Source: UBA5796 sp040752455 (GTDB taxonomy: Bacteria; Chloroflexota; Anaerolineae; Anaerolineales; Villigracilaceae). Taken from it: a DNA stretch of 64,000 nt. The position numbers and the translations under genes were made by a program. Location of the stretch: assembly GCA_049324115.1 (NCBI GenBank), contig JBMOMN010000026.1, positions 1 through 64,000 of the forward strand. Reading direction: 5' to 3'. Under the pieces are notes generated by a model. That model worked only from the letters and a program-made list of their open reading frames with translations, did no database searches and was not told the DNA's origin. Positions 1 to 8,688 of the stretch are shown piece by piece (position 1 is the stretch's first letter; every line of letters starts with the position of its first letter).

Positions 1-144
1 AGGGAAGCCGATGTGCTGACCCAATACGCCGTGCAATCCCGTTATCCTGGTTTCTCTGAAGAAATTACAGGAGAAGAATATCGTGATGTTCTGGCCTTGT
101 CTGCGAGGGTCGTTTTCTGGGTGAAAACTTTGCTGGGGGCATGA
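1..144 (+). CDS. HEPN-domain protein, C-terminal fragment
   Basis: The first 47 codons are open from the window edge to TGA at 142-144. The peptide contains QSRYPG followed by an acidic stretch with EEYRDVLALSARVVFW and a hydrophobic end. This matches the C-terminal helix of small HEPN-domain proteins, in which YPG precedes an amphipathic last helix. HEPN proteins are often paired with a minimal nucleotidyltransferase as a toxin-antitoxin or RNase module; the partner and the catalytic RX4-6H motif would lie to the left, outside the window. The call rests on a short fragment. Confidence 0.55.
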   Translation, partial: READVLTQYAVQSRYPGFSEEITGEEYRDVLALSARVVFWVKTLLGA

Positions 145-199
145 TTATAGTCCTATTAAATCGACAGAAGCAGGGGATTTCAAATGGTATAAGTAGCCC

Positions 200-1075
200 A
201 TGAAGAAAAAACGTCGAACCGGGTGTGTTCTGTTCAGCCTGCTGCTCGCGGCCTGCCTGCTCGCTGCGCCGGCGGGCTATACCCTGCTCACCAAACACGT
301 CTTGCCGACCTCGACCCGGCGCACCCTGGCCGATGGGGTCATCTACCGCCGGGTGGTGCGCTACCTGCCGGAGCCGCTGGTGATGCACGTCGTCCTGATT
401 GAGGTCAAGCAGGCCGGGGTGCGCTTCCTGGTCACGCCGCCGGATGTCACCGATAAGGGTGAGCATCCGCTCAAGGCGCGCACCACCTCCGAGTTCATGC
501 AAGATTTCGGGGTGGACATCGCCATCAACGGCGGAGGCTTCACCCCCTGGTACGCCAACGGCCCCGACTATTATCCCCACTCCGGCGACCCGGTGACGCC
601 CATCGGCAGGAGCATGTCGAAGGGCAAGCTCTACGCCGACGGTCCCGGCCCGACCCTATACATCACCGCCAACAACAACATCAGCTTCAACGCCGAGACC
701 GGCAAGCCCCAGCACATCCTCGCCGGCGACCGGATGCTGGTCAAGAACGGGGAGCCGGTTGACGGCCTGGATACTACCGAGCGCGCCCCGCGCAGCGCAG
801 TCGGCCTGAGCCGGAACGGCAACACCCTCATCCTGGCGGTGATTGACGGGCGCCAGCCGCTCTACAGCCGGGGCATGACCTTTGCCGAACTGGCGACCCT
901 GATGATCAACTATGGCGCGGAGACAGCCATGTCCCTCGACGGCGGCGGCTCGTCCACGCTGGTGGCGCGGGACAAGAACGGCCAGCCGCAGGTGCTCAAT
1001 TCTCCCATCCATGCCGGGGTGCCGGGGCTGGAGCGCCCGGTCGCCAACCATTTGGGGATTTTCCTGGGGGAATAA
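200..1075 (+). CDS. phosphodiester glycosidase (NAGPA/DUF2233) family protein, membrane-anchored
   Basis: A 291-residue protein with a basic N-terminus (MKKKRRTG) and one hydrophobic segment at about residues 9-30, so it is probably exported or anchored with the domain outside. The body has the two glycine-rich signatures of the NAGPA/DUF2233 fold: INGGGFTPWYANG near residue 111 and SLDGGGSSTLVA near residue 245. Family members remove sugar or phosphodiester caps from glycans, and bacterial ones are usually linked to envelope polysaccharides; the substrate here is unknown. It stands alone, followed 65 bases later by the helicase gene. The ATG has only a weak ribosome site. Confidence 0.8.
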   Translation: MKKKRRTGCVLFSLLLAACLLAAPAGYTLLTKHVLPTSTRRTLADGVIYRRVVRYLPEPLVMHVVLIEVKQAGVRFLVTPPDVTDKGEHPLKARTTSEFMQDFGVDIAINGGGFTPWYANGPDYYPHSGDPVTPIGRSMSKGKLYADGPGPTLYITANNNISFNAETGKPQHILAGDRMLVKNGEPVDGLDTTERAPRSAVGLSRNGNTLILAVIDGRQPLYSRGMTFAELATLMINYGAETAMSLDGGGSSTLVARDKNGQPQVLNSPIHAGVPGLERPVANHLGIFLGE

Positions 1076-1140
1076 TGGGTTTGCCCACTTGACTTCGGGC
1101 CAGGGGGTGGAATGGGTTTCACGGATGATAAAATTCGCTT

Positions 1141-3753
1141 ATGCCCCTCGCATCTCTCCTCGACCACTGGCGTGCTGACCCCGCCACCGGGCCGAACCTC
1201 GTCTCCTGGCGGACCCTGCCGCAGCGCCCCGCCGACCTGCGTCCCCTCCCGCCCGACCTGCCTCCCGTGCTGGCGGACCTGCTGCGCGGCCAGGGCATCT
1301 TCGAGCTTTACAGCCACCAGGCCGAAACCTGGGAACGCGCCCGCCGGGGCGAAAACCTGATCCTGTCCACCGGAACGGCCAGCGGCAAAACCCTGGCCTA
1401 CAACCTGCCCGTCCTGGCCGCCCTGCTCGAGGACCCCGAAGCCCGCGCCCTTTATTTTTTCCCCACCAAAGCCCTGACGCAGGACCAGTATTCCGTCATC
1501 AGTCATCAGTCATCAGTTTTAGCATCACTCACCAATCACCACTTACCATTTACCACTGCAATCTACGACGGCGACACCCCCCAGAAAGATCGCAAGACCG
1601 TCCGCGAGCGCGCCCGTCTCGTGCTGACCAATCCCGACATGCTCCACACCGGTATCCTGCCGCACCACACCAACTGGGCCGAATTCTTCCGTCACCTGCG
1701 ATTCGTGGTCGTGGACGAGGCCCACACCTACCGCGGCGTCTTTGGGTCGCACGTCGCCAACCTCCTGCGGCGGCTCAAGCGCATCGCCGCGTTTTACGGC
1801 GCAACGCCGCAATTCATCCTGGCCTCGGCCACCATCGGCAACCCGCAAGGACTGGCCGAACGCCTGGTCGAGGCCCCCGTCCACCTGGTGGACCGGGACG
1901 GCTCCGCCCGTGGCCCGCGCCATTTCATCATCTACAACCCGCCCGTGGTGGATGCCGCCCTCGGCCTGCGCAAGAGCAGCCTGCTCGAAGCCGTCCGCCT
2001 GACGGAAGACCTGCTGAATGCCGAAGTGCAATCAGTGGTTTTTGCGCGGTCGAGGCGCTCCGTAGAGATTATCTTGACGTATCTTCAAGGGAACAGAGAT
2101 CAGAGAATCGAGAATAGTGACTACTCTCCACTCTCTGCACTCAATTCTCCGGTGAGGGGTTATCGAAGCGGCTACCTCCCCTCACAGCGCCGCGAGATCG
2201 AAAAAGGACTGCGCGACGGATCGGTCCGGGCTGTGGTCGCGACCAACGCCCTCGAATTGGGGATAGACATCGGCGGGATGGGCGCGGCCGTCCTCGTCGG
2301 CTACCCGGGAACCGTCGCCAGCGCGCGCCAGCAAGCGGGTCGCGCGGGACGCGGGCTGGATCCCGCACTATCGGTTTTGGTCGCGTCTGCCAGTCCCCTC
2401 GACCAGTTCCTCGCCTGCCATCCCGATTACCTGTTCGAGCGTTCGCCTGAACAGGCCCTGGTCAATCCCGATCACTTGCTGATCCTGCTCAACCACCTGC
2501 GCTGCGCCATGTTCGAATTACCCTTCGCCAAGGGCGAAGGCTTCGGGAAGTTATCTGCGGATAGCGTGGAGGAGTTCCTGCAATTCCTGGTTGCCGGGCA
2601 GGACGCCCACCTCTCGAACGAAAAATATTACTGGATGGCCGACGCCTACCCCGCGGCCTCCATCTCGCTCCGCTCGGCCTCGCCCGGCAGCGTGGTCTTG
2701 CAAACCTCAGGCGAACGTCCGCTGACGGTCGGCACGGTGGACGGCGAGAGCGCAGTCTGGATGGCCCACCCCGGGGCGATCTACCTGCACGAGGCCCAAT
2801 CCTATTTTGTGGAAAGCCTGGACCTGGAGCAAAAGACCGCCCAACTGCGCCCGGTCGAAAGCGACTACTACACCGAACCGCTGCGAAGCACGACGGTGGA
2901 GGTCTTGGGGGTTTCAGCAGAATCTCCGGGGGAAGGCGAGTTAGGGGTTAGGGGTTATGGGGCAAAGAAGTTTTGGGGCGACCTGAAAGTCACCACCCAG
3001 GTCAAGGGCTACATCAAACGCCGCTGGTACACCCACGAAACCCTGGGCGGCGAACCGCTCGACCTGCCGCCCTCCGAGTTGATGACCACCGGTTACTGGC
3101 TCTCGATCTCGGACGAGACGGTCAAATCCCTGAGCGAGGCCGGCCTGTGGACCAACGCCCCCAACGATTACGGCCCCGACTGGCCGCGCATCCGCGAGCG
3201 GGTGCGAGCCAGGGACAGCTATACCTGCCAGGTTTGCGGACGTCCCGAAACCGGCCGCCAGCACGATGTCCACCATAAAATCCCTTTCCGCATGTTCCGG
3301 GATGAAAGCGGCCACATCCTGCGGGATAAGGCCAACCGGCTCGATAATCTCATCACCCTCTGTCCCGAGTGCCACAAACAGGCCGAGACGAACGTGCGCG
3401 TCCGCTCGGGGCTGGCGGGATTGAGCTACGCGCTCGGCAACCTGGCCCCGCTCTTCCTGATGTGCGATCCCGGCGACCTGGGCACGCATATCGAGCCGGT
3501 CGCCAGCGAGCACTTCCCGCAGCCCTCGGTGGTGCTTTACGATCTCGTCCCGGCGGGGATCGGATTCAGCGAAAAACTCTTCGAGCTGCACGACGAATTG
3601 CTGACGCGGGCGCTGGAACTGGTACGCGAGTGCGCCTGCGAAGACGGCTGTCCCTCGTGTGTGGGTCCCGGCGGGGAGAATGGCCTGGGCGGCAAGCCGG
3701 AGACGCTGGCGATTTTGGGGAAATTGACGGCCGGCGGAAAAATATCAGGGTGA
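1141..3753 (+). CDS. MrfA/Hrq1-type DEAH helicase with DUF1998 C-terminus and inserted HNH motif
   Basis: An 870-residue superfamily 2 helicase. GTASGKT (Walker A) lies at 78-84 and DEAH at 192-195. The second RecA lobe includes GYRSGYLPSQRR and QQAGRAGRG. The C-terminus carries a four-cysteine cluster (C831, C833, C837, C840; sequence CACEDGCPSC), as in MrfA/YprA-type DNA-repair helicases. Between the pre-DUF1998 region (about 660) and the conserved GLSYALGNLAPLFLMCDP (about 756) sits an HNH-like module: C696-x2-C699, H711-H712 and C741-x2-C744-H745. MrfA normally works with a separate nuclease, so the insert could supply DNA cleavage or only bind DNA. Three loops hold simple-repeat insertions. 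The stop codon lies inside a hairpin. Confidence 0.87.
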   Translation: MPLASLLDHWRADPATGPNLVSWRTLPQRPADLRPLPPDLPPVLADLLRGQGIFELYSHQAETWERARRGENLILSTGTASGKTLAYNLPVLAALLEDPEARALYFFPTKALTQDQYSVISHQSSVLASLTNHHLPFTTAIYDGDTPQKDRKTVRERARLVLTNPDMLHTGILPHHTNWAEFFRHLRFVVVDEAHTYRGVFGSHVANLLRRLKRIAAFYGATPQFILASATIGNPQGLAERLVEAPVHLVDRDGSARGPRHFIIYNPPVVDAALGLRKSSLLEAVRLTEDLLNAEVQSVVFARSRRSVEIILTYLQGNRDQRIENSDYSPLSALNSPVRGYRSGYLPSQRREIEKGLRDGSVRAVVATNALELGIDIGGMGAAVLVGYPGTVASARQQAGRAGRGLDPALSVLVASASPLDQFLACHPDYLFERSPEQALVNPDHLLILLNHLRCAMFELPFAKGEGFGKLSADSVEEFLQFLVAGQDAHLSNEKYYWMADAYPAASISLRSASPGSVVLQTSGERPLTVGTVDGESAVWMAHPGAIYLHEAQSYFVESLDLEQKTAQLRPVESDYYTEPLRSTTVEVLGVSAESPGEGELGVRGYGAKKFWGDLKVTTQVKGYIKRRWYTHETLGGEPLDLPPSELMTTGYWLSISDETVKSLSEAGLWTNAPNDYGPDWPRIRERVRARDSYTCQVCGRPETGRQHDVHHKIPFRMFRDESGHILRDKANRLDNLITLCPECHKQAETNVRVRSGLAGLSYALGNLAPLFLMCDPGDLGTHIEPVASEHFPQPSVVLYDLVPAGIGFSEKLFELHDELLTRALELVRECACEDGCPSCVGPGGENGLGGKPETLAILGKLTAGGKISG
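1494..1560 (+). repeat. in-frame simple-repeat insertion in the helicase gene (GTCATCA type)
   Basis: A run of CATCAGT units passes into CACTCACCAATCACC-like words. It encodes a low-complexity Ser/His/Thr stretch (VISHQSSVLASL...) between the conserved helicase segments ALTQDQ and IYDGDTP. The surrounding sequence is ordinary GC-rich coding sequence, so the tract looks inserted, with the frame preserved. Confidence 0.6.
2086..2158 (+). repeat. in-frame simple-repeat insertion in the helicase gene (GAGATCAGAGA/ACTACTCTC type)
   Basis: The tract reads GAGATCAGAGAATCGAGAAT and then GTGACTACTCTCC with CTCTCTGC. It encodes GNRDQRIENSDYSPLSALNSP just before the conserved GYRSGYLPSQRR. Similar words occur between genes at 45588-45620 and 52117-52183 and inside another gene at 22386-22432, so this is one copy of a dispersed family. 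Confidence 0.6.
2920..2966 (+). repeat. in-frame insertion with GTTAGGGGTTAGGGG-like tract
   Basis: A G-rich tract (GAGTTAGGGGTTAGGGGTTA, then TGGGG) encodes ESPGEGELGVRGYGAKK within the region preceding FWGDLKVTTQV. It resembles a telomere-like simple repeat and again leaves the reading frame intact. Confidence 0.45.
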
Positions 3754-3773
3754 AGGCTCTACACTTCACCCTG
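3745..3773 (+). terminator. hairpin over the helicase stop codon, possible terminator
   Basis: TCAGGGTGAAG and CTTCACCCTGA form an 11-bp stem around an eight-base loop and include the TGA stop. No T-tract follows, so it may act in mRNA stability or rho-independent termination only weakly. Confidence 0.35.
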
Positions 3774-3833
3774 ACGGATCCCGGACTACTTACCGGATGG
3801 TATTCCGTTTTCAATCCCTCGTCCCCCAAAAGC

Positions 3834-3866
3834 CAACTCGCTGACTCGCTGACTCGCTGACTCGCT
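3834..3866. repeat. tandem TGACTCGC repeat
   Basis: Four consecutive copies of the octamer CTGACTCG lie between the convergent helicase and SLH genes, immediately outside the SLH stop codon. No gene is visible in 3754-3869. Confidence 0.7.
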
Positions 3867-3869
3867 TGC

Positions 3870-4649
3870 CTACGGCGCGCTGGTATCCGAACTGCCGCCT
3901 TCCTGGAGCAGGACTTCGTTCGCGCTGGTCGGGGCCGCCGCCTTTACGCCGGTCGGGGCGAGCACGAAAGTCGTCCGGCCGAGTATCAAGGGGTAATTGG
4001 CTGTATTCCAGGTCCCGTTAATAAAGATATTGGCCCCATCTTCGGCTGTCAACAGGACCGGGGTGGGTAGCTTGTAATAGCGGCATGCCGAATCGGTGCG
4101 GTCGGTGCCGTCTGAAAATTGCAATGTCCGCGAGCCTGCCCCTGTGGTGTGGGTGTATGTGTTGATCTCCACGTAGGAAAGTACCGCGCTTGTGGAGGCT
4201 GTGTAGCAAAGCTCGACGCCGAGCAGTTTCAGTTTCCGCCCGTAAAGCACTGTGGGGATGGAAGGTTGCAGCGAAACATAACTGGAGCCGACAGAGGTTT
4301 TCTCGACATAGGAAACATTGGAATAATTTGAAAAGATAATATTGTCGCCCGAAAAGAAAGGCTGCCAGTTCCCGAAACCTTCACTGATCAGGATCAACCC
4401 CTGGGTGGGCGGGATCTGGGAGACCTTTTGCAGCCATGCAGCCGCCTGGCCTCGAGTCGTGGCGTCATTGGGTTTGAAAAAGTTGCCAACTGCCAGTTTG
4501 TTTTGCTTCATCCAGCAGATGGCTTGCTCGAACTTGTGCCCGTTGGTGTCGTTGAAGCAGTTGGTGGCCGCGTAAACGGTCCCGACCCAAAAGGCGAGTA
4601 TCAAAAAAGTGGCGACTGCCACAACTGAAAAAAGACGTTTGCGTTTCAT
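3870..4649 (-). CDS. secreted protein with one S-layer homology (SLH) motif
   Basis: A 259-residue protein. The start was chosen at MKRKRLF, position 4649, because CAGGAGGCAG lies just upstream; an in-frame ATG 63 bases further out lacks this site. Residues 8-27 are a signal peptide (VVAVATFLILAFWVGTVYAA). Residues about 30-75 form a single SLH motif (CFNDTNGHKFEQAICWMKQN ... FKPNDATTRGQAAAWL), which in other proteins anchors to secondary cell-wall polymers. The remainder is a Ser/Thr-rich beta-type domain with no recognised family. It is monocistronic and convergent with the helicase gene. It is probably a surface protein of unknown role. Confidence 0.7.
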   Translation of the reverse strand: MKRKRLFSVVAVATFLILAFWVGTVYAATNCFNDTNGHKFEQAICWMKQNKLAVGNFFKPNDATTRGQAAAWLQKVSQIPPTQGLILISEGFGNWQPFFSGDNIIFSNYSNVSYVEKTSVGSSYVSLQPSIPTVLYGRKLKLLGVELCYTASTSAVLSYVEINTYTHTTGAGSRTLQFSDGTDRTDSACRYYKLPTPVLLTAEDGANIFINGTWNTANYPLILGRTTFVLAPTGVKAAAPTSANEVLLQEGGSSDTSAP

Positions 4650-4820
4650 TCTGCCTCCTGAATAACTGGTAAAATTTGGATAAGACTTATCTTGAATATC
4701 ATATATTGGCAAAATTGAAATTACAATAGCCCGCTTTTAACCCAATGGGTTAAAAAAGTGTCGAAAATTCCCTGCTGGGTTAGCGAAATTCTCGGCAAAG
4801 GATTCAGATGTCTGGTAGCG

Positions 4821-4870
4821 AAAAAATAAAAAGACACGAAGGCCCGTTTGTGAAGCGGCCTTCGCGTCTT
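4821..4870 (-). terminator. Rho-independent terminator of the META lipoprotein gene
   Basis: AAGACACGAAGGCC pairs with GGCCTTCGCGTCTT (one mismatch). On the minus strand the stem is followed by a T-rich run (complement of 4821-4830). It sits 20 bases beyond the stop codon. Confidence 0.85.
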
Positions 4871-4889
4871 GTGTTGACGGGTATTGGGG

Positions 4890-5312
4890 TTATTTTTGGG
4901 CCAGCACCAGCACGTCGCCGTCGGGGCCGGTGAGGGTCAGGTTCGAGCCGTCGAAGCTGGCGGTGACGGTTTCGCGCAGCACGTTGAAGGCCGCAGCTTC
5001 CTGGTCCATGCCGGAGCCTTCGCAGGCCATCATGGTGGACGTGATCGGGCCGAATTCGATCTTGTCGCCGTTCAGCTCGAAGGCGCCGCTGAACGAGTTG
5101 CAGCCCATATTGCCGCCGACCTGCCCGTCGGCGCCGAAGGTGAGGGTGGTTTCGATGTCGGGCGCGGCCGGCGTCGGGTCCATGGCGGAGCCGTAGGAGA
5201 CCAGCTCCCAGGTGGTATCGTTCAGGGACTGGTTGGTGATCCCAGGGGCGCAGGCGCTCAGGGTCAATCCGGCAACGATAAGGGCGGTCCAAATCAGGGT
5301 GGTCTTTTTCAT
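4890..5312 (-). CDS. META-domain lipoprotein (HslJ-like)
   Basis: A 140-residue protein. The signal peptide ends in a lipobox (LTLSAC, Cys20), so it should be a lipid-anchored extracytoplasmic protein. The rest fits the META/HslJ domain: NDTTWELVSYG near the N-terminus, then GNMGCNSFSGAFELNGDKI and TMMACEG, with the cysteine pair typical of this family. HslJ relatives are linked to stress resistance, but the biochemical role is not established. It is a single gene with its own terminator; the symporter gene upstream starts 1.5 kb away on the same strand and ends 51 bases before this start. Confidence 0.85.
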   Translation of the reverse strand: MKKTTLIWTALIVAGLTLSACAPGITNQSLNDTTWELVSYGSAMDPTPAAPDIETTLTFGADGQVGGNMGCNSFSGAFELNGDKIEFGPITSTMMACEGSGMDQEAAAFNVLRETVTASFDGSNLTLTGPDGDVLVLAQK

Positions 5313-5363
5313 TTTTCCTCTTTTCTCGTTTGGGATTTGGTATTTTAGACGCTGCCCCGGAGA

Positions 5364-6830
5364 CTATGGTTCCTGCGTCGGGAGGGGAGACCCGCCCCGG
5401 CCTTTGCGCCGGTTGAGCAGGCTCTGGATGCGGGCATGCCGCGCCCGGTCGAGCGGATAGAACCAGGCGAAGGCCACCGCGCCGCTGAAGAGCAGCGCCC
5501 CGGCGGGCGAGACGAGCAGCCTGATGACCGTTACGACGCGTTCCGGCTGCTGGAAGCTGGTGGCCGTCTCCGGCGGGGCCTGGTAGCCGGCCCAGCCGAG
5601 CAGTTGCAGCGCCAGGAAGATGGTCAGCCCGCCGGTCAGCTTGCGGATGAAGCTGCGCGCCCCGTAGTAGATGCCCTCCTGCCGGCGGCGGGTGCGCAAC
5701 TCGTCCCACTCGATGATGTCGGGGAAAATGGAATCGGGCAGGACGTAGGCGGTGGCGATGCCCGTCCCGGCGAGAAAGCCGAGGGCCAGGAGCAGGCCCA
5801 CCTGTCCCGGCTGGACGGTGAAGATGACCAGCTCGACCGCGATCATGGCGAGCATCCCCGTCACGTACGCGTCCCGTTTGTTGCGCCGGTGCGAGAACCA
5901 CATCCAGAACGGCAAGGCCAGGATGCAGCCGAGCATCAGCAAGCCAAAGAAAGCCGATTCGAGCGAGAGTGACAGGCCGAACAGGTCCACTTTGGCAAGC
6001 AGGTCGCCCCCGGCGATCCAGTAGAGCAGGAAATACGGGAAAGTGACCGCGATCATGTCCACCGCCGACCAGTTGAGCATGTGGATGCCGATGGCGTAGC
6101 GGAAGGGGACGTTCTGCCAGGCCAGGCGCAAGGTCTGGCGCAGGGGCAGGGTCTGAATCTCGTCGTCGGTGGCGGTCTCGCGAATGACGGCGAAGATCAA
6201 CAGGAAGGGGATGGCCCCCAGGCCGCCGAAGACGGCCGCCACGAGCAGGAATCCCTGCTGCTGGGTTCCGCCGCCCGCCAGCACCGCATCCACGATAGCC
6301 GGGGCAGCGACGACCACCGCCAGCCCGGCGGCAAGCTGGAAGAAGGTGCGGTAGCCGGTCAGGGTGGTGCGGTCGTCGTAACCGGGGGCGATTTCGGGTG
6401 TGAGCGACAGGAAGGGGACCGAGATCAGCGTGGAGAGCGTATCCGAGAGCATAAAGGTCAGGGTGACGTAGAACAGCAGGGCCGTCTGGTTGGTCCAGGG
6501 CGGGGCATACCAGAGCATGACCATGCTGACCGCGAACGGGACGGCAAAAATCAAAAGGAACGGCCTGCGCCGTCCCCACCTCGTCCGCACCCGGTCGCTG
6601 AGCCTGCCCACCAGCGGATCGTTGAGCGCGTCCCAGAAGATGCCGACCAGCGCACCGAAGGAAGCCAGCCGCGCCTCCAGGCCGACCACGTCGGTCAGGT
6701 AGATGGCGTAGAAGACCGAGCGCATCATCGAAAGGGATGAAAGGCCCCAATCGCCGGAGCCGTAGATGAGTTTTTTTATCAAGGGCAGCTCTTGGCGATT
6801 GGTTGGCGGCTCCTGGGGTGTTGGCCGCAT
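5364..6830 (-). CDS. MFS transporter, glycoside-pentoside-hexuronide (MelB-like) type
   Basis: A 488-residue integral membrane protein with about twelve hydrophobic segments. Near residue 65 it has FWDALNDPLVGRLSDRVRTR followed by WGRRRPF, which matches the D-x-x-x-D-P-x-x-G-x-x-S-D and R/K-rich loop signature of GPH-family cation:sugar symporters. A second half-repeat signature (PDIIEWDELRTRRRQEG) lies near residue 370. It probably imports a disaccharide or glycoside with H+ or Na+; the substrate is not predictable because no glycosidase is adjacent. GTG at 6833 or ATG at 6830 could be the start; AAGGA lies about seven bases upstream of the ATG. Confidence 0.85.
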   Translation of the reverse strand: MRPTPQEPPTNRQELPLIKKLIYGSGDWGLSSLSMMRSVFYAIYLTDVVGLEARLASFGALVGIFWDALNDPLVGRLSDRVRTRWGRRRPFLLIFAVPFAVSMVMLWYAPPWTNQTALLFYVTLTFMLSDTLSTLISVPFLSLTPEIAPGYDDRTTLTGYRTFFQLAAGLAVVVAAPAIVDAVLAGGGTQQQGFLLVAAVFGGLGAIPFLLIFAVIRETATDDEIQTLPLRQTLRLAWQNVPFRYAIGIHMLNWSAVDMIAVTFPYFLLYWIAGGDLLAKVDLFGLSLSLESAFFGLLMLGCILALPFWMWFSHRRNKRDAYVTGMLAMIAVELVIFTVQPGQVGLLLALGFLAGTGIATAYVLPDSIFPDIIEWDELRTRRRQEGIYYGARSFIRKLTGGLTIFLALQLLGWAGYQAPPETATSFQQPERVVTVIRLLVSPAGALLFSGAVAFAWFYPLDRARHARIQSLLNRRKGRGGSPLPTQEP

Positions 6831-7005
6831 CACCGTTCCTTTCTCAAGGTTTGCTGGAGGGCACTGGGCATTGTGCGGAACTTGAACGAACGATTATGAA
6901 CTATAACATGAATAATATCCATACGTTACGCCGGGAGTAGTGAAACCGGTGACGGGAGAGATTCGCAGGAAAATAATGGAAGACAAAGCATCACCTAATG
7001 TCTGT

Positions 7006-7033
7006 TTGGCAGGTTTCAAACGTGGGGTATAAT
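7006..7033 (+). promoter_or_regulatory. sigma-70-type promoter for the 7083 gene pair
   Basis: TTGGCA (7006-7011), a 16-base spacer and a perfect TATAAT (7028-7033). This places the transcript start about 45 bases before the ATG. Confidence 0.6.
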
Positions 7034-7082
7034 TGATGCGCCGCCCGCCCTTAAAGGACATATCTACGCGGTACGAATTTCA

Positions 7083-8687
7083 ATGGCAAGGCAGAGTATG
7101 ACAACCATTCCACTGACGTTACCTTCAACTTATTGGGAATCTCTGGAAGTCACACAACAGGATATCGAATATATCCAGAATTATCTCTTCGAAACCGAAA
7201 CGCCAATGACCATCTCCGAGTTGGCGGCGGTTTTTGTAGACGAACGTTTGCGCCTGGAGCGTGATTCCCTCTCCAGGCAGCAAAAAGCCAGCGGAAAGAT
7301 CTATTTTCCCAAAGATACTTACAAACCGGGCGAAGCGCTGGTCTTCCCGGCGCTGGATTGGGCCAGGGGAACAGTCCTTGCCACGCGCCCGGGTGTGAAC
7401 CCGGAAGTCGGCGAGTTCGAAGTCGTTGAAGTCCAGATGGAAAACGACGCCATCCGCCTGTTCGCTTCGGGCTTGCTGGACCACCCGCTCAACGATCCCC
7501 CCGAGGAAAATCCCCAAGACGACATGCTGACCGCCACGTTGGTGCTGGAAGCCTCCAGGGACAGCCTCGAAAAGAAACTGGAGGCCAGCCTCCAGGCCGA
7601 CGACGGCCTGGTCCGCATTGCCGGGCGCTGGTTCCCGCGGGCCTTGCTGGTGGATGTGAACGCCGGCCATCTCAACCTGGCCGAAGCCGTCCTCGACGTA
7701 GCCGGCGGCGAGCCGCTGCCCACGGCCAACCTGCTCCAGGACGTGGAACTCCCCGAAGGCGTCAACCCCAAGCTGGCCGAGTTCTCCCTCAATTATGCCT
7801 TGCAGGAGGATGGCCGGTTCGACGAGGTTGGCGCAGCCGGTCAGGTCTTGTGGTGTTTGCAGCGCCTCGAACCGGCGGAGGTCCGCGACGTGCCGCCGTA
7901 TTTGCGTTACACGCCCATCGAGCATGACCGTTCGATCCTGACCCGCGATATGCTGGCCCTCGAAGCCGAACTGGATGACGAACTCAGCGAGTCCTTGATC
8001 GCACCCAGCGACGGCAACCAGGCTGTCGTCACCCTGACCTATCCCCACTGGCGCGCGGGAACCCTGCCTGTCTCCGCGCGGGTGAGCAAATTCTTCCCGA
8101 CGGCTTACGAATCGCCCCGCATCCGTTTCACCCTGGTGGACGGCAATACGAGCCACAAGATGCCCGCCTGGGTGGTACGCGAGAAGCGTTACGTCTTCGG
8201 GCTGCGCGAATGGTACGAAAAAAACGACATCCTGCCTGGCAGCCTGATCACCATCCGGCACAGCAAGAAACCGGGCGAAGTCATGGTGACGGCTCATACC
8301 CGCCGCCCCACCCGCGAATGGGTGCGGACCGTGCTCGTCGGCGCGGATGGCGGCCTGGTCTTTGCCCTGCTCAAGCAGATGATCAGCACCGATTTCAACG
8401 ACCGGATGATCGTGGCTGTCCCCGACATGGGCAGTGTGGACCAGGTCTGGGAGCGGATAACCAAGAGTCGCCAATCTTTCGAGAAACTGGTAGTCATGGT
8501 CATGCGCGAGTTGACCAAACTCAATCCACAGGGACACGTCCACGCCCAGGAGCTGTATTCGGCTCTCAACATCCTGAAACGCTGCCCGCCGGCGCCGTTG
8601 TTGGCCCTGCTGGCGTCCAGCCCGCAGTTCAGGCACGTCGGCGACCTCCATTTCCGCATGGACGATTCCTCGGGCGGGGAGGCGTGA
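7083..8687 (+). CDS. conserved hypothetical protein (534 aa), first of a two-gene module
   Basis: Not recognised. It is soluble, acidic and without signal peptide or membrane segments. An N-terminal helix-turn-helix-like stretch (TPMTISELAAVFVDERLRLE, residues 39-58) is followed by a beta-rich region (YKPGEALVFPALDW, residues about 80-95). The middle (residues 130-300) alternates helical and strand segments, and the C-terminus (430-530) is helical. An alternative ATG at 7098 lies behind a possible AAGGCAGAG ribosome site. The next gene begins one base after this stop and has a similar helix-turn-helix-like phrase, so the two probably form a complex or act in one process. Possible nucleic-acid binding is only inferred. 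Confidence 0.7.
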   Translation: MARQSMTTIPLTLPSTYWESLEVTQQDIEYIQNYLFETETPMTISELAAVFVDERLRLERDSLSRQQKASGKIYFPKDTYKPGEALVFPALDWARGTVLATRPGVNPEVGEFEVVEVQMENDAIRLFASGLLDHPLNDPPEENPQDDMLTATLVLEASRDSLEKKLEASLQADDGLVRIAGRWFPRALLVDVNAGHLNLAEAVLDVAGGEPLPTANLLQDVELPEGVNPKLAEFSLNYALQEDGRFDEVGAAGQVLWCLQRLEPAEVRDVPPYLRYTPIEHDRSILTRDMLALEAELDDELSESLIAPSDGNQAVVTLTYPHWRAGTLPVSARVSKFFPTAYESPRIRFTLVDGNTSHKMPAWVVREKRYVFGLREWYEKNDILPGSLITIRHSKKPGEVMVTAHTRRPTREWVRTVLVGADGGLVFALLKQMISTDFNDRMIVAVPDMGSVDQVWERITKSRQSFEKLVVMVMRELTKLNPQGHVHAQELYSALNILKRCPPAPLLALLASSPQFRHVGDLHFRMDDSSGGEA

Positions 8688-8688
8688 A

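Noticed and set aside
4804..6750. Long minus-strand open frame (about 650 codons) through the META and MFS genes
   Set aside because: It runs antiparallel-in-frame-shadow through two well-supported genes in GC-rich DNA, has an arginine/proline-rich composition and no start context.
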